Assembly (NCBI GenBank): GCA_000442125.1
Contig: KE546973.1
Span: forward strand, 248,001 to 312,000
Direction: 5' to 3'
Origin: Opeltia flavorubescens
Taxonomy: Eukaryota; Ascomycota; Lecanoromycetes; Teloschistales; Teloschistaceae
Length of the DNA: 64,000 nt
The first letter of the stretch is position 1, and each line of letters begins with the position of its first letter. This document shows positions 1-10,844 of this stretch, in pieces. The notes beneath the pieces were generated by a model. That model had not been told where the DNA came from. It worked only from the letters and a program-made list of their open reading frames with translations, and searched no databases. The position numbers and the translations under genes were made by a program.

Positions 1-861
1 TGACACAAGATCATCAGAAACAGCAAAAGGGGGCGGGGTAACTCCTACAAACCTTTCACCAGAAAATACACCGCAGAACAATAGAATTTGCCGCTTGTTC
101 ATTCGAGTGGGGTTTGTATCGTATTATATCAATGTTCAACTGTTCAAGGACGACCTCATATTCTTGACCCGAACGGTAGAGGAAGCCCAACCCTTATCAT
201 CAACCGTCATATGATCCTCCATATTACTTTAGGTTTGCATCTTTGTATGAACAGTCTCCACAGTACAGAAGCCTACCTATAGGAGAGTCTAACTGCCAGA
301 CGGATAGACTCAGCCGAATGATTGCATTTCGACAATCACCTACAGAATAAAATTAGCATAAAGTCGCACATACCTGCCTTATGCGAGGGTTGAGCCTTGG
401 AAATGGTAATTGGTCAATCAAGGTGATTTTCTGAGGTGAGGGCACAAGGTGCTCTACCTGTCCTCATTCCCAGCTTCTTCCAAATCGCAAGGGAATACTC
501 CTTTAATTACTAGCCTTATTCTTTGCTGCAGCTAGGACCTTGGAGAGTCCTTCGAGACGTCTTCGCCTAGACTCTCCGTGAACAGGTGTTATTCCGGCCA
601 GTAAGCACCCAGCTTTCGCTTTTAGCATCGTTATGTCCGCATCTCTGTTGATTTCAAATCTTCCTCTGACTATGTTCATCAAACAATGCCGTAGATCCGA
701 TCAGCTGTAGGGTGGCTTTAGCTGACAAATTGTACGTTCGAAGTTCTACGTCATCCTCTTCATCGAAATATAATTGCCCGTGTACGACTATCTTGAGTTC
801 TGGTACCAATCATAGAATAAGAAATTATTGTTTCCTTAGCCGTTTCTTGAAATTGGCAATC
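1..861. other. Left-end intergenic region, upstream of the hydrolase gene
   Basis: I see no supported gene here. Small open frames exist but have no recognisable protein character. The last 150 bases (712-861) are open in the frame of the downstream hydrolase, but that frame begins with GTG and lacks an ATG until 862, so this part is more likely 5' untranslated sequence. Confidence 0.5.
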
Positions 862-1983
862 ATGGCGGCGAGTACAGACGTGATTATCCCAGAATCGACC
901 TCTACCGTCGACATCCACATCATCGACAGCACTTCATGGATTAAGGGTATCCCCACTTCTTTCTTCATGGAGCCGGAGATCAAAGGACACGATATCGTCG
1001 CTGCCGGTGCCTTCTCCTTCCTAATTGAACATCAAAGTACTGGCACAAAGCTTCTTTTCGACCTCGGTGTCCGAAAAGACTGGGAGAATTTGTCTGCGAA
1101 GATAGCCGACAGAATCAAAGAAAATGGATGGACGGTCACAGTCGAGAAAGGAGTCGCTGATGTCCTAAAAGACGGTGGGGTTGAGCCTGAATCCATCAAT
1201 TCAATCATCTGGAGTCATTATCATTGGGACCACACTGGTGACCCGTCCACATTCCCACACTCGACAGAGCTTGTCGTAGGTCCAGGCTTCAAGGAGGCCT
1301 TCACTCCAGCCTACCCAGCAAATCAGGACTCTCCCGTCCTGGAAAGTGACTATGCCGGCCGCAGCCTGCGCGAAATATCGTTCGACTCGAAACTTGAGAT
1401 TGGTGGCTACAAAGCCTTTGACTACTTCGGCGATGGCAGCTTCTACCTCCTCGAGTCACCAGGCCATGCCATAGGCCACATGTGTGCTCTCGCTCGCACA
1501 AGTGCCTCGCCATCAACCTTCATCTTCCTCGGTGGTGACTGTGCCCATCATAGTGGAGAGTACCGGCCGTCGCCGTCAAATCCCTTACCCTCAACTTTGT
1601 CCCCATCTCCGATCCCTCACCTACATCCAACCACCTGTCCTGGAAGCCTCTTCATCCCGGTACACCGCCTTTACGATCCTGCCAACCGCACAAACGCCAC
1701 GGATACTCCGACGTCTGAGCCTTTCTACCTGATCGCTGCTGCAGGCGCTGATGACGTCACTCAAGCAAGAGAGAGCGTCAAGAAGTTGAGCAACTTCGAC
1801 GGACGGGAGGACGTTTTCATGATGATTGCTCATGATGCCCATGTGCGAGACATCGTAAGATGTTTTCCAGAGGGAAAGGCAAATGACTGGAAGAAACAGG
1901 GCTGGAAGGAGAAAGCGATGTGGAGGTTCTTGGCCGATTTCGAGCAGGCGGTAGGTGAGAAGGAGGAGGTGGGACGAGGTTGA
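862..1983 (+). CDS. Metallo-beta-lactamase-fold hydrolase (lactonase-like), 373 aa
   Basis: Single-exon gene. The protein carries the metal-binding motif SHYHWDHTGD (H119, H121, D123, H124), then SPGHAIGH and GGDCAHHSGE, which supply the usual later His and Asp ligands of the two-zinc site, and a late IAHDAHV. This is the layout of the metallo-beta-lactamase superfamily, in the branch of fungal and bacterial N-acyl-homoserine-lactonase-like proteins that hydrolyse lactones or esters; the real substrate is unknown. The start is the first ATG in frame (MAAST...). No signal peptide is visible, so a cytosolic enzyme is likely. A proline/serine-rich insert follows GGDCAHHSGE, at about residues 230-255. 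It could also be a glyoxalase-II-like or detoxifying hydrolase. Confidence 0.88.
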   Translation: MAASTDVIIPESTSTVDIHIIDSTSWIKGIPTSFFMEPEIKGHDIVAAGAFSFLIEHQSTGTKLLFDLGVRKDWENLSAKIADRIKENGWTVTVEKGVADVLKDGGVEPESINSIIWSHYHWDHTGDPSTFPHSTELVVGPGFKEAFTPAYPANQDSPVLESDYAGRSLREISFDSKLEIGGYKAFDYFGDGSFYLLESPGHAIGHMCALARTSASPSTFIFLGGDCAHHSGEYRPSPSNPLPSTLSPSPIPHLHPTTCPGSLFIPVHRLYDPANRTNATDTPTSEPFYLIAAAGADDVTQARESVKKLSNFDGREDVFMMIAHDAHVRDIVRCFPEGKANDWKKQGWKEKAMWRFLADFEQAVGEKEEVGRG

Positions 1984-2455
1984 TAATAATGATTGTATCC
2001 CTAACCGAATGCAAGCTCAATCTCCCCTCGATCATTTATCGTATCGTAAGAAGTTTAGCATTCCGCGAATCTTGTGAGACCTTCCTCGGGGACTTCTGCC
2101 CCTTCCAATACCCCTGTCTCTCTTTGCAACGCGCAACGAGAAGCATACTATCCTGGCCTCCATTGACAGTGACTGGAAATCCTCAGAGCTATGTGTAACC
2201 TGCATTTTCGATCGACACTGCAGGCAAGCGGCGAAGATCGTTAGTCATTCGCGATGGGTGACTCATCCAAACCTTGACAAATTTCCTCGAGGTCACGATC
2301 TGATCGAAAGAATTGCTGCAAAAACATCACAGGCTCTCTCGTCTTTGCTGAGACTAAGCTATCAGCTTGGTGATCGCAATCTTGGATATTATGAATATTG
2401 ATTAATGATTATTTGAAAGAGCTCTCGAGTTAAAAAAAAATTCCTTTGGATCACG
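1984..2455. other. Intergenic region between the hydrolase and pyroglutamyl-peptidase genes
   Basis: It holds the 3' end of the hydrolase transcript and the promoter of the next gene. A run of nine A residues lies just before the downstream ATG. Nothing else is recognised. Confidence 0.4.
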
Positions 2456-3301
2456 ATGAAAAAGAAATCATACACAGTTGCCATAACCGGGTTCGGGGTA
2501 CGTACACATATGTGCAATGACATATACCACCCCTTCCATACCATTACAAACATCCTGATCAAGAAACACTAGCCCTACCGAGAATACACCTACAACAACT
2601 CCTCCGACATCAGAAACGCCATTCCCCCAACTATATCTCGAAAAGGGAAACCTGCCATCAACATCATCAAATACCCCCACGATATCAATTGCACCTACGC
2701 CGAGCTCCTAGCACTAACGCCAGAATTATGGAATGGCAAGCGATCCGTCTACGAACCCGATTCTAGTTATGCCGAGAAGATGCTTAAGATCGACCTGATG
2801 ATTCACATGGGCATGCACCCGGACGACGAAGATTTCTTCCTCGAAAAGCGGGCCAGGAGGGGAAAGTATGAGCTCCCGGGAGATGATGGCAAATTTTTGA
2901 ACAGAGATGCATTGAAGGGACTACCGGAGCGTTTGGATGTGGGGTTTGATGTCGAAGATATTGCGGCGAAGGTCCAGATATGCTTGCCGGTGAGTGTGAC
3001 ATTGTGAATACAGACGCGGAATCTCCTTGCATACCGTTCCCTACCGTCCGAGACGCTGAAACGAGGGATTCAGGATGACATTTCAGTCAAAACGTCCAAC
3101 GATGCTGGGCTGTATTTTTGTGAGCTCATCTCTTATTTATCACTTTCTATTCTGGACAAAAGGAAGGAATTTGGACGTGTTGTGTTTCTTCATGTTCCTA
3201 AATTAAAGACAGCGGAGACGATAGAGCGGGGTGTAAAGGTTGCTGTGGCTTTGATTACCGCCTGCGTGGATAACCTGCCTGGTGAGTATAAGAAATTATG
3301 A
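2456..3301 (+). CDS. Pyroglutamyl peptidase I-like cysteine peptidase (family C15), 228 aa, three exons
   Basis: Exons 2456-2497, 2573-2989 and 3074-3301 join in frame. The first exon gives MKKKSYTVAITGFG, and the family's GFGP motif is rebuilt exactly across intron 1 (GFG|PYR). The DLMIHMGMHPDDEDFFLEKRA block matches the family's catalytic-Glu region (E105). Exon 3 gives SNDAGLYFCEL with the catalytic Cys (C169) and RVVFLHVP with the catalytic His (H193). Such enzymes remove N-terminal pyroglutamate from peptides in the cytosol. Oddities: the usual NPS motif after GFGPF is replaced by a divergent stretch (NNSS). The C-terminus may continue through another intron, since a GTGAGT donor lies about 20 bases before the stop at 3301 and a CAG acceptor lies near 3340. 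Substrate specificity may differ from bacterial Pcp. Confidence 0.82.
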
Positions 3302-3809
3302 TTAGCTTAGTTTTGATTATCCTTATCGATGCACAGCATGGCTGTGTTTGCATGCTCGTTGGCCCGCAAGTGGAGCATTATCTGCTTGACGGACCGAAGA
3401 TCTCGGGAAGCAAGTCGGGTTTGACCACGTCTCAGATTACTCGGGAGTTTTTGTAAAGCCATTGATCGTGAACAGTCGGCAAGAAGTTGGACAAGTCAAG
3501 CTTCTCAGAAGAAGTACATAAGAGTTCGAGCACAAATATACTGTTCCTGTATGTTTCCTGGCTCTATGTTGAAGACGAGAGCATCCACCGGTAAGCACCG
3601 CTAGACTCTGTGGAATAAAGAACAATAGAAAGATGAATTTGCAGCTAGGAGATCGTATATCTGAGGATGCTAGAAAGGGATACTAAGCCCAGTGAGTGAA
3701 CATCAGCCAGAGTAGTATGTAAGTATCCAGAACGGGGTCTGGGTCTAAGATCAAATTCGTTGATACATCCTTCCCAGAGACACAGCGAGGACCTTGAAAA
3801 AGCTAGCTA
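3302..3809. other. Intergenic region between convergent genes
   Basis: No convincing coding sequence. A last coding exon of the pyroglutamyl-peptidase gene could lie between 3340 and 3460. Otherwise I see nothing. Confidence 0.35.
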
Positions 3810-4262
3810 TTACTGTATGACTATAGCCTTGCACTGGTTGATGCGTATTGCCAGTGCGGGCGTATTGAAAATCGCGCTGAACAAGATGATCGCAAGCGAC
3901 TGAAACATGAATACTAGAAAATTGTGCGTAACTGTCGATATGTAAGGAAACGTGATCACCACTCGATTATGGAAGATGGGTCCCAGGAATTGTCCGAAGT
4001 AGGCGGCGGTGGCAGCAGAGGCGATTGCAGTTGCCATTGGATTGCATAGCATATCCTTTGAGATGTAACCCCATGCGCTTATTTCGAGAAAAAGAGTGAC
4101 CAGCCAAAGAATCACGATGGCTATATCGTGCGGCTTGATCTTCCTAGCAGCTGCAATGACAAAGGACAAAAATGATGATTGAGGGTTTTCTTGGACTTGG
4201 GCGTCTGGTCGAATATTACGTCGGCCTTCGAGACCTTCGGATCGATGAAAGGTATCAGTCAT
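3810..4262 (-). CDS. Hypothetical small membrane protein, 150 aa
   Basis: I do not recognise a family. The open frame continues upstream to 4328, but from a TTG; the first in-frame ATG gives MTDTFHRSEG. After about 45 polar residues there are three hydrophobic segments: around AIVILWLVTLFLEISAWGYI, around ATAIASAATAAYFGQF and around LVFMFQSLAIILFSAIF. This predicts three membrane passes with a short tail. The pattern is coherent enough to call a gene, but an upstream exon is possible and would change the start. No functional inference is offered. Confidence 0.5.
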   Translation of the reverse strand: MTDTFHRSEGLEGRRNIRPDAQVQENPQSSFLSFVIAAARKIKPHDIAIVILWLVTLFLEISAWGYISKDMLCNPMATAIASAATAAYFGQFLGPIFHNRVVITFPYISTVTHNFLVFMFQSLAIILFSAIFNTPALAIRINQCKAIVIQ

Positions 4263-4328
4263 CTCGATTTTTGGTCGTGCTGCGATGGATGTCTCGCCAA
4301 CGGTGCTTGAGCTGGTCGTTGTCTTCAA

Positions 4329-5313
4329 GAGGATTTTGCCTTAGGTGCGAACTATTATGGTGGAAGTTCATGACTGAATGCTGAAGTCTGGACAAATATA
4401 TGAGAAATGAAACCTGCGCACTTATCTGACACTCATCGCATTCCCTGAGGGAGTTTCCCGGAAACAGGTCAGTCCGAGCTTCACTTCCATGGACCGTCTG
4501 TGGCATCATTTGCGGAATTAACTTTAGCCAGCTTCGTTGAAATCAATTGCTATTCTCCGCATCGCGTTGTTCCCGTGGACTTGACGTCTAAGTCTAGGTG
4601 AGTAAGCTATCATCGAGATCAGTGCAGACCACCTTGAATGCTGTTGAAGACAGTCGCCATTCAAAGCTTCTCTAGTAGCTCTAGTAGCTTATGATGCTTT
4701 TGATCGGCCAAGCCTAAAGGTATTCTGGACTTCCTGGTAGTTGCAAGAATGTCCAAGACATAATGGAGAAGGCCCAGAGGACTGGTCTAGTTGCTGTGGA
4801 TATCGTCTCATCCTTTAGAGGTGAAATGGTCTTTTGAATTCCAGTAGACTGCAAGGTAAGGTACGATATTGAAATCAGCCTCCAGGTAGGTAAAGTTGCT
4901 TTGACTCGATACGTTCTCGCCAAATATTCCCTTACCGGCTAGGCGGTGGTCAAAACTTTTTGGAAGCAGCAACCGCATAATGTCACCTTTTGACGTCAGC
5001 ATATCTCCAAACGACTAAGGATAATTCTGCTTCTTTAATGAAGTATTCTTGCATTCAGTATACATGAATGTCTCGTCCTAAAGTGCTATTGTTAGTACGG
5101 TAAGTGTTTCTTCACGATCAACCTTCGAGTCAGGCTTGAAATAGCCATGACTTTATGATTTTTCAACTTGGCTGAAATTAGGAGGGGTCAGATGGTCAAA
5201 TAGCTGACATTTACAATGACTTCCTAGCAAGCCCGAATCTTTGACAATTACCAAATCGCCGTAATGGCACAAGCTGACTTTCAATACACATACCAGAATA
5301 GCAAGCACCAGTA
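4329..5313. other. Gene-free stretch
   Basis: Only short open frames without protein-like composition. A small direct repeat of ctagtagct lies near 4673-4690. Nothing else is recognised. Confidence 0.4.
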
Positions 5314-6907
5314 TCACGAATGTTTGCCCTTCATCCGCGAAAACATCCGAGCAAGACCTCGTTTGGAAGTCTTCTTCTGTGGGCCCGCAGGGATTGACAA
5401 AGTCTCGACGACTGTGCTACATGTCCCTGGGACCTGCCCCTTCGAAGTCGACGAAGATGGCGGACACACGGCATTATGAGGCTCGGACGAAATCTTCGTC
5501 GGGGTTTTCTTGAATTCATCCTCCGGCTTTCTTCTCAGCCGCTCCATCGACCCCGTATCGGGCATCAACTCCCTACAACATTTCCAGATCCTTCTCCGAT
5601 TCCGTAACCCCTTTGGCGCTTCAGACATCGGTTGCCCGTAATCAAAGACATTTGCTTGTGACAATTGCCGAACTAGGAGTTCCCAATCCCAGTCATCGTC
5701 TTTGCTCTCGCCTGGCTTCCGGAAGTGATGCTTCACCATACACATATCTTGATTCATATCCCAGAGCCAAGGTATCGCCTTCCCAGTCATGAGGGCATGC
5801 ATCCAGAATTCGGGGATTCCGCATCTCGTGGGCTGGAGGAGGGCATTATCTTCCATGGGCCACGAGATCTGTTCGAAGATGTTATCTCGGAGTTCTTGCG
5901 GCAGGCCAAAAATGAGCTTCTGCAAAGGCGATTCTTCCCTCTCGATCGAAGATGACGACTTGGTGAGAGGTTGTAGCTGGGAAAGGATATATTCCGTGAA
6001 TCCAGAGCTATCTTCGGGATCGGCATCGAATTCATCTGAACCCTGATTTGGTAAGCCTAATCATTCCTCCGCAATCGCGTGCCATGAAAAGAGCGGCTGA
6101 AAGAGTACGGCGAAATTTTTATGGTCTGATACTCGAAATGTTGAAAATCTTGTGGACTTACTCTAAGAGCGAGCCCGGGACACGACTTAATTAAACTTTG
6201 CGTAGCCTTTGCACCAAAATACCGGTGATCCCAGTTCATAGCAACGATACCGTAAACCTCCTGGTGCAGATTTCTCCTCGGCCCGAAAATCGATGTCTCA
6301 GCCCAACACTGTATCTCGAGCGCGCGGTATAATTCAGCCACGGAATTGACGAATCGATTCGTCTTCTTCTCAAAGGTCCTCTGCAATATGCTCATACAGG
6401 CGGCGTGCATCGTGTATTGACGCGCTGGACCCTTCTGGTTGCTCATTATTGGACCGCGGTAGTGAATGTCGTTTTGTTGGTGTCGATCGTTGACGACGAC
6501 AAGGCGGTGGACTGGGAAGACCTTGAAGACGTTGGAACCAATGTAGATGTCGTTGTCCGAGAACGATGCCGCGCTGTTGGAATTGACATGTCAGTGTGAC
6601 GTATCTAAGATATGAATGCTGACCTTTTGAGTATTCCTCGAGGGCAGTACCTTTTACACGCATTATATATGTGGTAATTGCCGCCTTTTTCAGGGTCGAT
6701 GGTGATGTAAACGAGATCTTTGAGCCAGTCCGGCAGTCTTCGAAGATCAATCGCAGGAGAGGATTTCTCTCTGTCGTTGTAGTCATCATCGTCGTCGTGA
6801 TATCGCCCAAGCTTGAAATCTCTCTCCAGGAGCACATATCCGCAAATGGGACAGAAAGCCTGTCGGTGCGGATAGTCGCTCCTTTCATAAAGTCCGAGCC
6901 ATTCCAT
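5314..6907 (-). CDS. Hypothetical protein with CxxC N-terminus and F-box-like segment, 465 aa, three exons
   Basis: Exons (minus strand) 6907-6651, 6573-6162 and 6042-5314 join in frame with introns of 77 and 119 bases. The first exon has an ATG start and QAFCPICGYVLLERDF (C19, C22), a possible half zinc site, then an acidic stretch with five consecutive Asp. Exon 2 reads SDNDIYIGSNVFKVFPVHR and CMSILQRTF. Exon 3 contains LQKLIFGLPQELRDNIFEQI, which resembles the start of fungal F-box-like domains (LPxEhxxxIhxxh). Proteins of this kind are numerous in filamentous fungi and may act as substrate receptors of SCF ubiquitin ligases, but here that is inference. The tail is basic and Ser/Pro-rich. 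Confidence 0.72.
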
Positions 6908-7443
6908 GGTTTATTGGTCAGGTGAGAACAAGAAAGTAAGTAAACAAAATCAGTAGATTGAGGCAGTCCCGTCTGTTGCTAACCTTTGCTTTTTATGCAA
7001 GTAATTCTTTACCTTTATATATGCACTCTGGGAACGCAGCCTTGTAGTTCATTCACCCTTTCATGTATGACTCCGAGTTTACCGGCATCTGTTGTTACAG
7101 AATCCGCCTTCAACTCCGAGAGAAGGGAATCAGCAAATCTATGTGTCATATCCCGAGAGTGAAATTATGCTCTCCAACGAATCACCGAATCATGTGGAGA
7201 ATTATTGTAATATAAATCTTCGTCTTCGGTTTGTGTCACCAACGTCCCAGGCCGAAATCGATGTGACATTGAATAGAAGCGCTGCATGGAGCACACTTAC
7301 CACTTGGTCATCACAAGGCTCAAAGATGATGTCCGTAACTGGTGATTGGGTGATGAAACGGAAGTTGAAACAATTCAGCCTGTGATAGTAAACGTCACAT
7401 ACACAAATATGAGACAATAGAGTTACACCAAATATTTACCCCC
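6908..7443. other. Intergenic region
   Basis: Contains the promoter of the F-box-like gene and the 3' flank of the aldo-keto reductase gene. A 97-codon open frame at 7092-7385 starts with TTG and has no recognisable features. Confidence 0.4.
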
Positions 7444-8472
7444 TTAATACCTCCCACCAATAATTTCTGCTCCCTTCCGAATCGCCTCCACCTCATTCCA
7501 CTCCTCTTCCGTCAGACTGATCAACGTGGCATTCTCCTGTACCCTCTCCCCAGTTGTCGCCCCAGGAATCGGCACAATCTCCCCTATCCCGTCCCTCCCA
7601 CTCCATCCCCTCACCCAGGCCAATGCCACCTGCGCAGCCGTACACCCCTTCTTCTCCGCCACTTTCCTCAGCTCCGCTCCCATCCTCGCATTCGCCTCCA
7701 TCGCCCCAGCAGCAAACCTAGGTAGACGATGCCGTATATCATCCTTATCAATATCGCCCTTCCCCATAATCTGACTCGTCAGCAACCCCCTCCCCAGCGG
7801 AGAATACGCCACGATCGGGATCCCCAGCTCCCCGCACATCTTCCCCACGCCATTTGTCAAGATCTCAGGGGAATGGAGACTCAGCTCCACTTCCACGGCT
7901 GCAATGGGATGGATAGCGTGCGCTTTCCTTATCGTCTCTGCGCCTACCTCGCTGAGGCCGATCCCACCCACTTTTCCCTCTTTGATGTATTCCGCAATGG
8001 CGGTAATTGATTCTTCGAGCGGGACTTCGGGGTCTATGCGCGCGGGTTCGTAGATATCGATTTTTACGCCTGTACCCTCGAGGGTATGGAGACTTTCATC
8101 CATACATCGCTGGAGGTTGGCGCGGGAGCCGTCCATGGTTACGGGCTTTGTGGGGTGCAGGCCGCCTTTTATGGAGAGGCAGATGCGGGAGGCGGACGAG
8201 GGGTTGGCGGCACAGAAGCGAGCGAGGAGTTGTAAAGAGTTGGTGCTGGGTTCGCCGTAGAATTCGCCGCCGTTCCACATGGTGACGTTATTTGCGAGGG
8301 CAGTGGTGAGGGTTGAGAACGCCTGAGGATCGGGGATAGGGGTTGTGCGCCACGTAAGGTCTGCAGAGGTTAGCTTGAAGAGCTATTTGGGGAAGTGGGC
8401 GAGTGAAGGGGGAGGTATACTCATCATTCCGTAGCCTGTATGGCCGACTTCTTTACCTGTGATTAGAACCAT
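7444..8472 (-). CDS. Aldo-keto reductase, pyridoxal-reductase-like, 322 aa, two exons
   Basis: Exons 8472-8421 and 8360-7444 are joined by a 60-base intron (donor A|GTATAC, acceptor CTGCAG|AC). The junction rebuilds GYGMMNLTWR, a conserved N-terminal block of fungal pyridoxal reductases. Key residues follow: the catalytic Tyr in NGGEFYGEP (Y52), the Lys in LSIKGG (K82), then EPARIDP, GKVGGIGLSEV, AYSPLGRGLL and the cofactor-binding IPGATTGERVQEN near the C-terminus. These are hallmarks of NADPH-dependent aldo-keto reductases related to S. pombe Plr1, which reduces pyridoxal to pyridoxine. Cytosolic. The exact substrate is inferred only from similarity; close relatives reduce other aldehydes. 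Confidence 0.9.
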
Positions 8473-10097
8473 GTTGGATAGATGCGTTTGCGGGGAAATT
8501 TGGGATGTAGAGGAAATCAACGTTGGAATGGAGACAAATAAAGAAGGTTCTTGAGGAAGAGTGAATTATATATGTACCTCCAGAGTATGACCTCAGCAGT
8601 GCCTATCGATCCAGCGATGGCAGGCATAGGAATGATCATATAATCATTCTGTAGTCGCTGGATACTTGACGAAGTGCACTACGAGTATGTCCGAGCTTAA
8701 GACCGTTATCACCACTCCACCATTTACCCGATTAGGTAATTAGTCTCATAGCTAAATGGATTTTCTTGCTGTTATGATTATACATCTCCACAGGCAGCTG
8801 TTCCGTTACGTCGACGCAAAATGCACAGTGAAGTAATCAACCGAGCCGGTCGGTCTTTAGACATTTCGTGTGCCTGTGTAACACTCGAGTCACATGATGT
8901 CATACTATTTACATCATACCGACGTTGATTAATCATAGACACGTCGCCAGCTGACGAGGATGATGTTACTTGATCGTCGGTGTTGTAAGTCATATCTCGT
9001 ATGTTCTCGTGCATATATCTTCTTCACCTAGTAGATTTTCGTTGCTACAGTCTCTATGTTCCTCACCAGGTCCACCATGACTGTATCGAGCTCAAGTTCA
9101 TCCCGAAAGGTAGAGGTATCGTCATCTTTTATCGCAATTCGAGCTGCCACCGTTGTGACTATCCTTCTTCCATTGGATGTTGTTCATCACCTAGTCAGGA
9201 TTTGATGGAAGACTTCTTGCCCTTCGGCATTTGAGCAGGCCATGCCTCAAGCCAATCCTAATAAGCGTGATGGTCAGGTGGAGGCAAAGCACACAGAAAG
9301 CTAGTACTGGAGCCGCTATTGAAATTATGAGGGAAAACCTTAGCCAGATCGTCTACATGCAAATCTATCAGGGCGGTCCACAACACCCCGCGCGAAACCA
9401 GGAAAAACAGGTGTATAGCCCCAACCAACTAGGCCGACGTCGTTGCTCACCTTGATGGACGCTGGTCAGTGCCGTTTACTGAGCCTTCCGCTTGGCTTCT
9501 GTCACCATCAACACAGCAAAGTGCCCCAGAAATTGTTATGAAATAAAGGAGACGAAAGAACGGGATAACACGCCAAGACATTTCCAACTATCATCAAGTC
9601 TACGAGTTGGCGATGATGAGGAGGCGCGAATGTCTCACGATCAAATGCTTCTTCTAAGCCCTCCATCTCCAAACCCTAGAGCACAGTAGCTCACGATCGT
9701 TGAGGCAGCATGCATCGAAGGCCGGCCGTGATAGGCCTCCGCCACTGTCGCCAAGCAACGATGGAAGGCATACGGCTGTGCAGTCACAATATTGCACCCC
9801 TTCCAGGATTCCCCAGAATTTTAGTCGATGTTTCATTGACGTCGTTGAGCAAAGTGGTTGTTTTGTCCCTTCCTGCCTGTTTCGTACTCTTTAGTTGCAG
9901 CGTTGGACGACGACATGACGTTAAGGAGACTTTCCAGCAATCGTCCCCAGCATGATATATAAGTCCGCCAACTTGCAGTGTATTTTTCATGACCATCAAG
10001 CTGCACAAATAGTCAGGAACTCTATTAAATTCAAGCCCGCTTCCATTTCCAGCCGCTGTCATTTACCATAATCTATCCCTCGGCAGGTCCATTCAGA
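8473..10097. other. Gene-free stretch of about 1.6 kb
   Basis: Promoter of the aldo-keto reductase at its left and of the secreted protein at its right. The open frames inside (for example 9001-9234 and 9492-9689) lack motifs, and I see no plausible splice models connecting them. Confidence 0.4.
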
Positions 10098-10844
10098 ATG
10101 CATCACTCCACAATCTCCGTCGCTGCTCTCACCTTGTTCCAATCGCTGGCGATGGCACTTCCTCAATACTCCTTCCCAGGTGGTACAGGAGCAGATTCCT
10201 GTTCCGCCGCGGCCAATCCGGCACCCGAGTACGAAAATACATCTCAGGTGAAGACTTCTGGGAAACCAGTCCAGATTGGAGACTCGTGCCACCCAACCGG
10301 GAAAGATCTCAGTATGTCGATCCTATTCCACTTCCGCCTTCCACTCTTCACTCTCCTCTACCTCCACCCTTAATTCCGTCCTCAACCTCTCCACCCCTCG
10401 AACATACCTTGATAACCTTGCTAACCCGCCGTGCCTTGTAAAGACTGCGTCCTTGGCCGTGAATCATCATATTCTGTCGCTGTCACCGTCACTGTCGGTG
10501 CGGACATAGGTCTCGACTTCGGAGGCATCGCCTCTGCCGGCATAAACGCCGAAGTCAGCATCGAAACGTCAGAAGGTACAACGGACACCAATCAGCAGGA
10601 GTGTGGCGGTCCCTGGTCTTGCAGCATGATCGTCACACCGTCCGTGCAAGAAGTGGCAGGCACGCAACATGCGTGGGTTGGGTGTCCGCCCGAGAAGAAA
10701 GATTTCCCGTACACGGTTCAATTCCCGATTAAGAATGGGGACCATTTGCCCGTGCAACATGGAGAGGTTTGTCAGTGCAGGAATTATCCCGGGTTTGATG
10801 AGGGGGCTGAGGATGCGCCAATGCCATGCCCGAACGATTGTTAG
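10098..10844 (+). CDS. Secreted cysteine-rich protein, effector-like, 204 aa, two exons
   Basis: Exons 10098-10311 and 10444-10844 are separated by a 132-base intron with GTATGT donor, GCTAAC branch site and TAAAG acceptor. The N-terminus is a clear signal peptide (MHHSTISVAALTLFQSLAMA, then LPQYS). The mature protein has about ten cysteines, including ECGGPWSC, VCQC and the terminal MPCPNDC, and an N-glycosylation-type NTS site. The middle contains VAVTVTVGADIGLDFGG, predicted beta-rich. No enzyme motif is seen. Size, secretion and even cysteine number fit a small secreted protein of a plant- or animal-associated or saprotrophic fungus. Function unknown. Confidence 0.8.

Noticed and set aside
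712-861. Fifty extra N-terminal codons on the metallo-beta-lactamase-fold hydrolase.
   Set aside because: The frame starts at GTG, with no ATG until 862, and the extra residues are low-complexity Ser-rich.
7092-7385. A 97-codon plus-strand frame.
   Set aside because: Starts at TTG, has no motif and lies in a promoter/terminator spacer.
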